Origin: Pyrus communis
Taxonomy: Eukaryota > Streptophyta > Magnoliopsida > Rosales > Rosaceae
Reading direction: 5' to 3'
Length of the DNA stretch: 64,000 nt
Assembly (NCBI RefSeq): GCF_963583255.1
Contig: NC_084803.1
Span: 2,812,621-2,876,620 of the forward strand
Shown here: piece after piece, positions 49,606 through 61,086 of the stretch
Numbering within the stretch: position 1 is the first letter of the stretch
How the letters are laid out: the number at the start of each line of letters is the position of its first letter
Made by a program: the position numbers and the translations under genes
The notes under the pieces: model-generated
Database searches by the model: none
Seen by the model: the letters and a program-made list of their open reading frames with translations, nothing else
Told to the model about the DNA's origin: nothing

Positions 49606-50744
49606 TCCGTGAAAAGCACCGTCCTTTGATTCTGACTCGGATTCCGGCCGGGAATGCAATGCCGGATGAAGAGGGGGAGGAGGTGAAGAACACGGAAATA
49701 GTGAGCCCAAGCAATTTGGTACTCTCTCTTAAGTGCTTCTTCAGAGTAACGTACAGTGGAGAGCTGACACTCTCTGTACTGTTTCTCGCAGGTCTGTGTG
49801 GGTTTTGCTAAAATCCGCCAACGGTAACGTAGCGGGAGACGACCTCGTATTAGACGGTGTCGTCTTGTGATTTAGTGGAGCCCCGCGCTTTAATTGACAG
49901 GACAAGTCACACAGGAAATTGTTATGACGGTGACCGCTTCCAATGCGGGCCCTCCACAGGATTCGGTGCGCAAATCGGGGACAATCCTTTTTAAGTTGTT
50001 GGGTCACGAGCATCATATTTTACCGGGACTAGGTGTTTTTTTTTTTTTTTTTTTTTTTTCATTCTCTTTATTCTTTTTTTATTTGAACGGTCACAGTTAA
50101 ATTACGTTAACATTTTATATTAATTTAAAAAAAAAAAAAAAAAAAAGACAAACTAGAGAATGCGAGAGGAGGAGATGAAAGGGAATGAAAAGATGAGGGA
50201 AGAAAATCCTAATCCATTTTAACGACCTAAACTGATTATTTTTCAGTTAAATTAAATATTTAAGGCGTTTAATTGAGTTTAAAAAAATTGACACATTATG
50301 TTCATAAAAACATAAATTGACGGTCTAATGATATTCTTATTCAATTGTAAGTGAAAGGTCTAGATTCAATTCCCACTAAAACAAATTTAAACAACATTAT
50401 TGCTAGCCCATTGTAGAGCTTAACCCACTATCCCACTCCTTATGATAGATAACATCGTTTGATAAAAAATAAAAAATAAAAAAAAATAAAAAGAAGCACA
50501 AAAATTTCATCATGACAATAAAATAGACAACTGTTTTTGAAAATGAATTGATTTTTTGTAAAGATAATCTATAAATAAGGACTTAAAAAAATAGACAATT
50601 CGAATACGTGGGTTTCATACGAAATTTGCTTGAAGTGAAGGTAGTCGTACGGTATTTGATAAAACCTTAAAATGTAATGTTTGTAAAGTACTTAGAGAAA
50701 ACTTGTAATTAATTGATAAACAAACGAATTTTGAATTTATACTG
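49606..50744. other. DCL3 promoter and PPR 3' spacer
   Basis: The first 200-400 bp upstream of the DCL3 ATG hold its leader, with an in-frame stop before the first ATG. A T tract at 50037-50059 and an A tract at about 50128-50147 flank a short AT-rich segment. The remainder is AT-rich with no gene. Confidence 0.55.
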
Positions 50745-53700
50745 TTACCAGTAATCACCACAAGAACAAGTTCCATCCTTGAACCGATGGAAGCGATTTG
50801 CATCTCTCAAAACAATCTCTCTCTGATAAACCTTTGATATGTATTTCACTGCATTATGGCAATCTCCACAAACTCTCAGGTTTTTTATCACCCGAATGGC
50901 GGCCGACGGAGGAGTGCTTATGAGTCCGTAAGCTATTGCTAGCTTCTCGCTGTGGTAGTACAGAGACCGCTCTTTCTCCTCTTCTTCCACATCCACCAGT
51001 GCAAACTCCGTATCCGGGACGTACCCTTCTTCCCCGATTCGCCTTATCATGTCCTCCACCTTGTCGTGTATGAGATCTGCTTGTGGATGGGATTTATCGT
51101 CTACCACGAACAAATGTACCTTGTTCTTCACGTCTATCCAGCTGAAACCGGGTTCTTTCTTTACATTCTGTTTCTGCATCATTGCTCTGGCATCATTTAC
51201 CACATCCCATTGGTTGGCAGCCGCGTAGATGTTGGATAAAAGCACGTAGGCGGAGGAGTCAGATGGCTCCACAGCCAGGAGCTGTGTTGCCACTCGTCTT
51301 CCAGTTTCAGTGTCCCCTTTAACTCTACAAGCACCTAGCAGGGCTCTGTACATTGAGGCGGAAGCTTCAAAGGGCATTGTTGCTATCAGTTTCTCAGCCT
51401 CTTGGACTCGACCTGCGCGGCCAAGGGCATCAACTAGGCAAGAGTAGTGTTCAATCTCAGGTTCAACGCCGTAATCTTTCTGCATTGTAGAAAAGTACTC
51501 ATAAGCTTGGGAAACTAAACCAGAATGGCTGCAAGCAGAAAGGACTCCAATGAAGGTTACTCTATCAGGCTCGATGTTCTTCGTTTTCATGACTTTGAAA
51601 AGGCTTAGTGCTTCTTCAGCATTTCCGTGCTGAGCTAAACCAACCAACATGGCATTCCACAGGGCGACATTTCTAACATCCATCCTCCTGAATAAACGAT
51701 AAGCATCTTCTATGTTGCCACACTTGGCATACATGTCAACAAGTGATGTCGCGACGAAAGGGTCTGAGGAAAAATCCAACTTTATCACATCAGCGTGTAT
51801 CTGTTTCCCTTGTTCTAATGCTGCCAGACAAGAGCTGGCTTTGACAAGCGTGGCAAAGGTATATTCATCAGGCTCCACTCCTGACTGCCTCATCTGATGG
51901 TATACAGAAAGAGAGCGCCCTTCATCTCCATTTTCTACACATCCTGAGATCATAGTTGTCCATGCAACACCATCGGGTGCAGGGATGTAATTGAACACTG
52001 TGTGTGCATTTCCCATGTCTCCACATTTGATATACATATCTAGAATTCCGCTGTTAACACATAAATCTGAAACAAACCCTGTTTTTATGGCATGAGCATG
52101 AATTTGCTTTCCCGGTCCCAAAGCCACCAGGCTACTAGCAGCCTTAGCCGCAGTTGTTAAAGATATCTCATCTGGCCTGTGTCCACCTTCGTGCATCATC
52201 CTCATAAGGTCCAATGCATTGTGACAGTCATTACTGATTATGTATCCGAACATCATTGCATTCCAAGAAGCCAGATTGAATTTAAGTTTGTTTCCAAGAA
52301 GGACCTCTGCGTCCTCCATGTTTCCACTTCGAGAATAAACATCAATAAGAGCTGTCGAAACAAAACTGTCAGCAACAATACCGGATTTTATAGCATGAAC
52401 ATGAATCTGCTTACTGGCTGACAACCCTTCTTCAAGTGAGGAGCAAGCCCTTAAAACACTTGCAATAGTAAATTGATCGGGTCTCAAACCATCATGTAAT
52501 AAGCCTATAAATAAGTTTCCCGCTTCCTCTCCTAAACCACTTTGCGCGCAACATGATATCATCGAGTTCCAGGAAATTAAGTCCACTTCTTTCATGCGAT
52601 TGAACACTTTTCTCGAAGAATAAACAGAACGAGCCTTTGAATACATGTTGATAAGGCTATTTGCAACAGAAACAACGGAATCAAAACATGATTTCAAAGC
52701 AACGCCATGAATCTGTTTCCCCAACTCCAAGTCATTTACACCTGCAACCGCAGACAGAATAACAACTAATGTTACGCTGTCAAGCACTACTTTTGATCTT
52801 ACAATATTTCTAAAACACTCTACAGCAGCCCAATTTTCACCAGCTTTAACATACTCGGACAATGTCTTGTTCCACGAATATATGTCCAATGATTCCGACT
52901 TAGTATCATACAAAAACAATTTCATTGCATATGCTTGAACCTGCTCCATGTGCCTCTTGCCTTCCAAAGAATCAATTTGGTCAATCCCACTGAGAACAGA
53001 ACGCACACTAACATAGTCGGGACGCAATCCACTGCGATGAAACGCAGAGAAGAAAGAAAGTCCTTCCTCAACACCCATTTCCATATATGCCTTAAGCATT
53101 GTATTCCACAACACCACATCCCTTTCCATCATCCAATCAAACAACACGCGGGCAGCCTTAATTCGTCCGAGTTTAGAATATATATTCACAAGAGCACCAG
53201 AAACAAACTCATCCCACTCCAATCCAATCTTAACAGCATACCCATGAACCGCCTCCGAAGCCCAAACATGCCCTGAGAGCAAACACAGCTTCAAAACCGG
53301 CGCCAAAGTGAGCCGACTGGTAAAAACAACAGATTCACGAAGACGCCGGAAAAGGCCAAGACCCTCCTGAACATTGTCAGAATCAGAGCCCGCAGCCTGC
53401 GCATAGGCCGCTAGAATGGAGTTCCATGTGACAAGGTCTCGGCCGGGCATTTTATCGAACACGCGGCGTGCGGTTGACAGACACCGGCATTTGGAATACA
53501 TGGTGATGAGGTTGTTGGTCAAGAAATGACCCGGGTCGTCGCCGGAGGCTATAATCAGCGCGTGAACGCGCTTCCCGAGCGGCAAGTCTGCGGCGGCAAT
53601 GGCAGCGCGGAGGACGGAGAACCATTGAGAGGAGGAAGAAGAAGACGGGGAGATGGGAGAGGAGTGAGAGAGGGGAGTGGAAAGAGAAGAGAAGGCGAAG

Positions 53701-53780
53701 AGAGAGAAAAGAGATTGTGGGTGTGGAGAATTGGTGAGGAGGGAAATGGATTTGGGACGGAGGTGGGGTTGCAATTGCAT
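50745..53780 (-). CDS. PLS-class DYW pentatricopeptide repeat protein, intronless
   Basis: This is an organelle RNA editing factor: PPR repeats read the RNA bases and the DYW domain is a cytidine deaminase. The single exon encodes 1011 residues. I start at the ATG at 53780, since the open frame 5' of it has no ATG. The N-terminus is rich in Ser and basic residues, as in a chloroplast or mitochondrial transit peptide. About 20 PPR motifs follow in P-L-S triplets (for example [40 protein letters not shown]). E motifs come next, then the DYW domain with the HSEKLA zinc/catalytic motif, CGDCH and the terminal CGDYW. By recall it matches the Arabidopsis protein At4g33170. Both zinc-site motifs look intact. 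The editing target cannot be read from the sequence. Confidence 0.95.
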   Translation of the reverse strand: MQLQPHLRPKSISLLTNSPHPQSLFSLFAFSSLSTPLSHSSPISPSSSSSSQWFSVLRAAIAAADLPLGKRVHALIIASGDDPGHFLTNNLITMYSKCRCLSTARRVFDKMPGRDLVTWNSILAAYAQAAGSDSDNVQEGLGLFRRLRESVVFTSRLTLAPVLKLCLLSGHVWASEAVHGYAVKIGLEWDEFVSGALVNIYSKLGRIKAARVLFDWMMERDVVLWNTMLKAYMEMGVEEGLSFFSAFHRSGLRPDYVSVRSVLSGIDQIDSLEGKRHMEQVQAYAMKLFLYDTKSESLDIYSWNKTLSEYVKAGENWAAVECFRNIVRSKVVLDSVTLVVILSAVAGVNDLELGKQIHGVALKSCFDSVVSVANSLINMYSKARSVYSSRKVFNRMKEVDLISWNSMISCCAQSGLGEEAGNLFIGLLHDGLRPDQFTIASVLRACSSLEEGLSASKQIHVHAIKSGIVADSFVSTALIDVYSRSGNMEDAEVLLGNKLKFNLASWNAMMFGYIISNDCHNALDLMRMMHEGGHRPDEISLTTAAKAASSLVALGPGKQIHAHAIKTGFVSDLCVNSGILDMYIKCGDMGNAHTVFNYIPAPDGVAWTTMISGCVENGDEGRSLSVYHQMRQSGVEPDEYTFATLVKASSCLAALEQGKQIHADVIKLDFSSDPFVATSLVDMYAKCGNIEDAYRLFRRMDVRNVALWNAMLVGLAQHGNAEEALSLFKVMKTKNIEPDRVTFIGVLSACSHSGLVSQAYEYFSTMQKDYGVEPEIEHYSCLVDALGRAGRVQEAEKLIATMPFEASASMYRALLGACRVKGDTETGRRVATQLLAVEPSDSSAYVLLSNIYAAANQWDVVNDARAMMQKQNVKKEPGFSWIDVKNKVHLFVVDDKSHPQADLIHDKVEDMIRRIGEEGYVPDTEFALVDVEEEEKERSLYYHSEKLAIAYGLISTPPSAAIRVIKNLRVCGDCHNAVKYISKVYQREIVLRDANRFHRFKDGTCSCGDYW

Positions 53781-54835
53781 TATCGTTACTTGGTTGCATT
53801 GTCTGGTTTTCCCTCCGAAACTCAAGATTCTGGTATTTGTACTTCGGAAGACCTATTTATTTCACGAATATATGCACAAATAAAAAGGGAAGGGAAAATA
53901 ACACAAACACATCCCATCGCCTACTTAGAGATTTCGAAATCAATTGCATTATCGTTACTCGACTGTTATATCCACTTTAATGTCTTAATTTAAAGTGAGA
54001 ATAGCAGCATTCAAAATAAAACTCAAAACACTTTAAACCATAATTTGCATACGGCTTATTGTCGGTTTACTTGCTAGTATCAGTTAATTTCATTGGAGGT
54101 ATGGTTGTGTCACAGCTTAAAACTTTAGTGCTTGGTTGTTTTATGTTTTTTTGATACATCGATATTTTTACACTAAAGAGAAGAAGTTCGGCCAAATCAC
54201 ACAATGAACAGCCTAATTTGGTATCGAATTCGTCATTCACGAAATTCAAATCTAAAATCTCATTTCCGAGTGAAGGAATAAAAAATGCCTTAATAAGGAT
54301 GTGAAGATTTCGCTTGTCAAATGGCACATAGCTGATGAAGCCCGTCGAACTCCGGTAAGCCGGGAAAGGAACCGGAAAAGGGAAATTAAAAAACCGCTGC
54401 AAGTCGCTGGGGAAACATGTTTCATTCTGAATGGCACAGGGTATAACTGGCAAGGTGAATTGTTCTATCATGTAATTCAATTCTATCAGTTACATCTGAG
54501 GATCAAAAAGGAATTTAACAAAGAAATAAAATTTTAAGATACAAAAAACGCAAAAGAGGCAGGGCATCTGCTAGTGTAGGATCATTTTGGCTACAGAAAA
54601 CGCAATCCCCCGATCAACTGCTCCAACTTCTTTTTTTTTCTTTTCGTTTTGTCGGAATTTTTCCTTCTAAATTTCCCATCCTTCTCTTTGTTGTTTTTTT
54701 TTTTTTTCGTTTTTCAGACTTGGACTAAACTTGTTTTCTTCCCATGTATAGATACAAGAATCGCTATGACGACTACGGCTTCACGGACTGTGCTGTGCTA
54801 AAAATATACTCTACCTCACAAGTCATCTTCGTGGC
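53781..54835. other. Spacer between PPR 5' end and CID7-like 3' end
   Basis: It contains the PPR promoter and leader (minus strand, to the right of 53780) and the CID7-like 3' UTR. A frame of 137 codons at 54067-54480 has no recognisable protein signature. I see no other gene. Confidence 0.55.
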
Positions 54836-57813
54836 TCAGTATAACAGAATTCGGAGCAGCCCTGGCTGTGGTTCAGTGTAGTCAATGCCTTCTTTGAGTA
54901 GGTATCGCTGTACAGCTATTGGGAGCCTTGCCGGTGTGCCAGAGCCCCTGGTGTGGTGGCCAGTTCCCACACATATGCAAACCAGAATACCAGGCTCTCC
55001 TGCTCTGGCAGCGTTCCTCAACACGCTCAGCTCGTGCTCCAGGACATGAAGGGCTTCACTTACATGCAGCCCGTGCAGGTCTATCATCCTCTCTTGTGAC
55101 CTCCCATTGCCCTGCATCTCTGGAGAAACTGGGTTCCTGTGTTTTCAGAAAACCGTACGCAACAGGAAAAGAAAAAAAAAAAAAAAAAAAGGCAACCGAT
55201 TAACTTACCAAAAAACAAGAAATAAACATGAAAACTAAGGTCGTTGACGGTGAATGAGGAAATAGGTCAACAGGGTTAACTCCGTTATCAACTCATGCTC
55301 AGTATGAGTAAGTAGCACTCTACTCATCGAGACCCTTGTTCAAGTTGTCTCATACAAACACAGAACATCAATACTTAGAACCATTCTCAGATCAAAATAA
55401 CTCCAAATTCAGGTGGTGGTAAAATGTCACACACGGTATTCATATATTCCCTAAAATTTCAATCTTATCCAAACGACAAAATTAATACTCAGGGCATCCT
55501 CTGCCCACACGAACCACAAACAGTGGGGGATAACAAACCTCTGACGATATATAGACTCTTGAGCTTTTTCATGAGCTTCCTTCATATGCATGTTGTGCAG
55601 CTGTCCTTTAACGCTCAGCTCCTTTGCTAGAGCCTTGTTTCCAACAAGGTATGCTTGCCGTGCCTGTTTATTAATAGGAACAATCAGGGTAAATTTGGTT
55701 CACAGCAACTTTAGGTGAAAAATTAGTAGCAGGGATTGGAGTGAACCCACAAATCTTATGTGGCTCAACATTCATGCATGGTAGAAAGGAAAAACATGAA
55801 ACTGCAGTGCCATGCTGGCATGACAGTATCATGTAGGAAAAACACTCCTACAAATACCTATTGGTTATATACACATTTGTTTCAAACCCATGGAAGGTGC
55901 ACACCCCCCAGTAGTTGCTGTGGTTTGTTTCTTGGCCACATATTTTGATTTTCAATGTTGACATCGAACTTAGCCAAACAGCATTGCTGGTCAACTCAAT
56001 AGAGTCAATCACGATAGAAAATTAAATCTACCGAGATGTCCATATGCGGCACCAACACAATTTTTAGCCAATTTAAGGCTTCACTGTTAACGTAAAGTGA
56101 GAAGGATGTGGCAGAAAGGGACTCACGTTTACAGAAACAGACCATTTAAGAACATCGAGTACAAACCTGCTCAAAGTATGCATTACGTAGGAGTGCATGG
56201 TCCCGAGCTTCATCCCGCAGATCAGAATACATATTTGCTGTCATCTCAACAATGTTAAAAACATATAGATCGGGAAGGATGTCCATAACTAAATAGACAT
56301 AAACAGAAGTAATTTGGTTGACCAAGGGACATTACCAACTGCATCTCCAGTTTCAAGCCAAACAGGCGCAGTCCGAGGTGAACCACGATTCTGTGACCTG
56401 TCACTGTACATGCCTCTTCCATGCCCAGTGCTGTAAGTGCTATTCAAAAGCTGGGAACGTCTGCTTGAGCCAATAGCAGCATCGGCAGAACCATTTCTCT
56501 CATACTTCCATCCAGAATCCTGGGTCGCCAATTTCCTGACAGCTGAAGCAAGATCTATCGCACCTCTAGTAGGAATTGATGAGCTAGACTTGAACAAAAG
56601 CATGTTGTCCTTATCAGAAGATCGATAAGGATTGCCACTTTGGAAATCATCATCTCCGGCATATTTTGAATGACCATGATGACTGTCTGTTGGTGTAAGT
56701 GCAGGGAAGTCCATTGAGCTAAGATCGGGAACTGACAAGGTCTTTGAGTTCAGATTCTCATTAAAACCACCATCAACTTGAAGCTACAATTCAAAACAAA
56801 AATATCGCATCAAACACTTCAACTCACACACAATGAAAAGGATATATAGTATCTACAGAATTAGCATGAACAGTTTCATAAACATGTTTTCTTTGACTTG
56901 ATTTTTTGAAAAACACAATATTTAACTTTAAAGAGAACTATTAACTGACAACAATCCAATGTAACAGAAGGCATGCAAGCTGCACTGATTCGAGGGCCAA
57001 AAGCTTATTCTTCAATTCAAATAACAGACGCAAGCATACCTCCAACTGAGTTAACATCTCAACAGTCAGGTTCAAGTCACAACCATTGGCAAAGTAAACT
57101 TCAGCAAGGCTCTGAGCAGAAAAGCCGGGGAACTGTGAAGCCAAAAACTCAGCAGGGTTAATATCCGCACCTTCCACAATTGCATGCTCACCCAACATAT
57201 CATTCATGAACCCGTGTCTAGACATGCCATCATACGGATACTCCTCCTGACCATTGCTGACAAACTGATTGCTGTTCAGAATCTGCTTATCCCAAGGCTT
57301 AGGTGACATATGAAGGAAACTGGCCGATGAAAGATCCTCCCCCCCAAAGGGAGGTGCAGAAGCTCTCAACTTTTCAGAAAAGCTATTGCCATTAATATGT
57401 GACTCGTTTGATAAGTATCCACTGCCCATAGAGGCAGGAAACCGTGTTGCTTCAACATCTTCGTGTAAGGACAAACCCGCTAAAGAGAGGTTCCCAAGGA
57501 CTTGCGACTCATCTTCTCCCATGACCTTAAAGTCAGGGGTAATATCATCAGGGAGCTGGTGGCGCCAATATTGGTGGGCCTCGTCATCGGAATTATTTGA
57601 TGTGGAAGATTCTGTTCGATCTAGTACTGCTTTTCCAAATGTTCCTGAAGAAGAAAACTTTGTTGTGGCCTGAGCTGCGCTGGTGCTTCCAGATGACGGA
57701 GATCTGAGGGAAAAGGGAACAAACTCTGCCGCATTGGGATTCAATGCAGTTGCCTTGTTTGCAGTGCTTAGTTTGGTGTCGTTGGTAAAGGATCCTTTCT
57801 TGGACAAGCTCAT
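54836..57813 (-). CDS. CID7: CID7-type PAM2-CUE-DUF1771-SMR protein, 5 exons
   Basis: This protein binds the C-terminal MLLE domain of poly(A)-binding protein and is thought to act in RNA metabolism. Exons (minus) are 57813-57040, 56783-56336, 56237-56167, 55663-55539 and 55136-54836, giving 1719 bp or 572 residues. The PAM2 motif LNPNAAEFVP lies at about 24-33. A CUE ubiquitin-binding domain lies at about 216-258 (INPAEFLASQFPGFS). DUF1771 spans about 408-470 (RDEARDHALLRNAYFEQA). A C-terminal SMR domain follows, with IDLHGLHVSEAL and VGTGHHTRG; SMR domains can be endonucleolytic, but activity here is not shown. A donor-like AAAAG|GTATAC at about 58443 suggests an intron in the 5' UTR. Confidence 0.93.
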
Positions 57814-58926
57814 TATTTACGGAAATGGAAATAACTAGAAGTCTACAACAGCTTTGAATAAAAAAACAACTTGATTTACATTAAGCTTCAACCAAACCCT
57901 GCAAAACCGTCCATCGAGTGTTAAAATTAGTCCATTGACCCAAAATTTCCCCTTCCTGAAAACCAACTCGCAATTCAGCGAGTCCGTCACAGTCTGCGAA
58001 AAGTTAAATCATACATACATCACCATTTTCAAATATACAACAAACCTAAATTATTGTTCAGAGAAACATGCTTAAACCCCTAAATTCAATTTGATTAAAA
58101 AATCAAACAAAAAAGTTCAATTTTCAGAGCCACAATATAACACAAAAAATACAATCTCAGACATTAATTGTATCCAAAGCTCAATTAATTAAGAACTGAT
58201 TTGGACAGTACTACCATATTCCACCGGAAAATCTAGACAAAAATCAAGATTAAAAGATAAACAATAAATCATGACTACTTTTTACTCAAGCAACCAAATT
58301 CAATCGATCCCAACAAATTCAACGCCATTAAATATAAAAATATATATATAAATAAAATAAAAATTAGAGAAACGAAAACAATAAAGCTGCAAAATTGAAC
58401 AGAAGAAGCTCAAGATCCGATTGAATGAAGTAGCAAGAGTATACCTTTTCGTACCAAATCGAAGGGATCCATCGGCTAAAGATTACACCAACTAAAAAAA
58501 AGAGGAGAGAGAAAGTTCGAGAGAGAGAGAATCGAAGATTTGGGGGTTTTGTACGGAGAGCTTGGAGAGCTGTGTCTCCAGTATTATCTTCAAGCTTTCA
58601 AGGCTACCTCTCTCTCTCTCTGGTTTCTCTCTCTACTTTCTCTCTCCTCTGTGTTTTTGTTTGAAACCCTCTGTGGGCTAGAAAGATAGAAAAGGAAAAA
58701 AAAGGGCTAATTCGAAACACCACTTCCACCACCACAGAAATTTGTAAAGGACAACCCAAACCCTTCGCCACTCGATTTGACCTCTCTCTCTCCACTTTCT
58801 CTCTTTATCTCTGTCCAAATTGTAAGCATTATTGCTTTTATTTTAATATTTATTTGACGTAATTGGGATTCGGATTTTAGTATTTTTTATTTTTATTTTC
58901 TTTATTGTTAGTGTCAATTTTGAAAA

Positions 58927-59340
58927 ATGGTTAGACCAACTTCAATGGTGGGCTCAAAACCAAATTACATCCCAAAATTTCCCCCCAAACCCACTCCAAT
59001 CCAAGGGGAAATTTTGAGCTAAATGCTAAATGCTAAACCAATGCCAAATTCCCCCCGAAATTTAGCCTAGAAATTGGGGTGGACTCTACCCAATATTTAT
59101 CGAAATTTAAATTTTTTAGATTAAAATATTCATAAAATTAATTTAGGATAGTGTACGTATTTATTTAAAAAAAATATTTAATTTAACAAAAAAATAGCCT
59201 AAGTTCATTCTTTAATAATCACGGACTAAAATTTTAGAGTAGAACGATTGGAATAGAAAAGCTGTTTTTAGGCTAAAAGCTAAATTTTTCGGGCTAAAAA
59301 ATTTGACCTTTAGCCCAACTATTGGAGATGGTTTTAGGAC
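58927..59340. mobile_element. MITE of about 410 bp
   Basis: The left end (gaccaacttcaatggtgggct) is an imperfect inverted match of the right end (agcccaactattggagatggtt). The inner parts are rich in repeated 'gctaaa/tttagc' words. It is non-coding and AT-rich, consistent with a non-autonomous DNA transposon. Confidence 0.65.
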
Positions 59341-60373
59341 TTTTTTTCAAAAGACTTGGTAATTCGTGTTTGGTTGTTGGGTTCGTGTTGATACGATATA
59401 AGAGATTAACCTGACATAATTATTTTTTTTATAAAAAATAGATCAATTGGTGATTTAGTAGTGCCGTGTGAAATAAATATTGAAATTCTTTCCTAAACAC
59501 TGAGTCGCAATATGATGATTAACCTGATTGATTATTAATTACGTTGTTTATTTCAAATCCAACTCTGCACGATTTTAACACATTACATGATAAAGAAATG
59601 ATGAAACTAAGTTCTATTTTAGCATGTTATATTTGAGTTGACTAAAAACTAATTGATGTGATTATGATTTGAGCAGAATTATAGTCAACCAAAACCCATT
59701 TATTTTTGTCATTTTCTAATCGAGTTATCGTGGTGAGTACTAAATAGTCATCTCAAGAGTACAGCTTATAAATTTTTACCAAAATACCAATTATTTAATT
59801 CTCTAAGTACTTGAATTTAAATTCATGTTGGCAAATCTTATTTTATGCTTTAATATATAATTTTATTTGTTGGAATGGTCTTTAAACTAAATAATCAAAG
59901 AACTAAATAAACAGTAATTAATTACAAAACTAGTTAGTCAAGATACAAAACTAGCTAGTCAACAATTGTCTTAAGACTAAGAATTTTTGTATGTCTTAGG
60001 TATCATATAAGTGAATTACAACCTATATCGATAATTCTAATATGTTTTTTTAATGATAATGTTTCGATAAGTGTTGAGTTAAAAAATACTAGCGGATAGA
60101 TACATTTATATTTGAGATTTTATTAGGAAAGATCTTTGAAATTGACCCACTAAATTAAAATATGATTTAAAATTTAAAATTGATGAACGTAGTTCTTGAG
60201 TACAGGTGGCCATCCTTATCAAGTAATTACCCCAAAACTAAGCAGTAACAAATTGACGAAACATACCCGAAAGGCCCGAAACTGACCCCGAAATCCTAAT
60301 CCAGTAAGAAAATTACCGCGCCCCGAAACACGCAAACTGATTCGGGAATTGGGAATCCAAAAATCAGGAATCC

Positions 60374-60450
60374 AAATCCGAGAAGTGTTCGGTTTCGGAG
60401 TTCAAATCCGAAAGTGTTCTGTTTCGGCTCCGAAACAGTTCACTATAAAT
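60374..60450 (+). promoter_or_regulatory. Promoter of the DUF1677 gene
   Basis: A TATA box (TATAAAT, 60444-60450) lies about 220 bp before the ATG. Just upstream, the phrase aaatccga..(a)gtgttc.gtttcgg occurs twice and is followed by cggctccgaaacag, so CCGAAA/TTTCGG words are clustered. These may be regulatory repeats. Confidence 0.55.
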
Positions 60451-60672
60451 GCAGAGCCAATCAAGCCACTCTGCAAATTCTCACTGTAAAATTTTCAAGT
60501 CTCTGAGATAATCTCGCCGTAACGTAAAAAATCGCGTCAGAAAATTTTCAAACTTTCAAATTTCGCATTGATTAATTACAGAATTAAAACGTTAAAATTG
60601 TTTGATTGCTGCTTGTTCAAATTCCCAATCCCTCCGATTCCCAATTTTTTTTTTCTATCGAGAGCTTTTGTT

Positions 60673-61086
60673 ATGGAGTCGGCGGAGGCGAAGCGGATTT
60701 CGGAGCCGGAGGAGGAGTTGGTGGTGAAGTGCTACTGCTGCGGTTTGACGGAGGAGTGCACGCCGGCGTACGTGGCGACGGTTAAGGAGAGGCACCAGGG
60801 TCGGTGGATTTGCGGGCTCTGCGCCGAGGCGATCAAGGACGAGAACTCGAGGTCGTCAAGGAAGATCAGCACGGAGGAGGCGATGAAGCGACACGTCAGC
60901 TTCTACGAGGAGTTCCGGATGTCGAGTCCTCCGGCAAAGCCGACGGAAGATCTTATATCCGCGATGAAGCAACTGTTGCGGCGGACTAAGGATTCGCCGA
61001 GGAGGGAGAGGCTGGGTGGCTGCCGGCCGGGGATGGTGAGGTCAAAGAGCTGCTTTGCGACGTTGGGGAAGGCGCAGGGAGATTGA
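60673..61086 (+). CDS. DUF1677 family protein, single exon
   Basis: This small plant-specific protein of unknown biochemical function has 137 residues. The conserved Cys-rich block CYCCGLTEECT (about 18-28) followed by WICGLCAEAI (about 44-53) identifies DUF1677 and could bind zinc. The C-terminal half is basic and Ser-rich (SPRRERLGG, VRSKSCFATL). Codon use is GC-rich compared with the AT-rich surroundings. The first ATG after the TATA box gives this start; an upstream in-frame extension lacks family similarity. Confidence 0.88.
   Translation: MESAEAKRISEPEEELVVKCYCCGLTEECTPAYVATVKERHQGRWICGLCAEAIKDENSRSSRKISTEEAMKRHVSFYEEFRMSSPPAKPTEDLISAMKQLLRRTKDSPRRERLGGCRPGMVRSKSCFATLGKAQGD

Larger units (their letters stand above)
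57814..60672. other. CID7 5' UTR and promoter, MITE and DUF1677 promoter
   Basis: From 57814 to about 58600 lies the CID7 leader with a probable 5' UTR intron. A CT-rich promoter area follows to 58820 and a MITE occupies about 58927-59340. The rest to 60370 is AT-rich and lacks genes. A 20-bp near-repeat (acaaaactag[t/c]tagtcaa) occurs at 59924-59962. Confidence 0.55.

Noticed and set aside
49606..49710. N-terminal extension of DCL3 to 49710
   Set aside because: The open frame there begins with TTG and has an upstream stop but no ATG; the first in-frame ATG is at 49605.
50037..50147. T tract and A tract as a hairpin or processed-pseudogene tail
   Set aside because: The tracts flank unremarkable AT-rich sequence with no coding remnant, so simple-sequence expansion explains them.
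52935..53993. Long plus-strand open frames opposite the PPR gene
   Set aside because: They are antisense shadows of a complete, well-conserved DYW protein and have no domain of their own.
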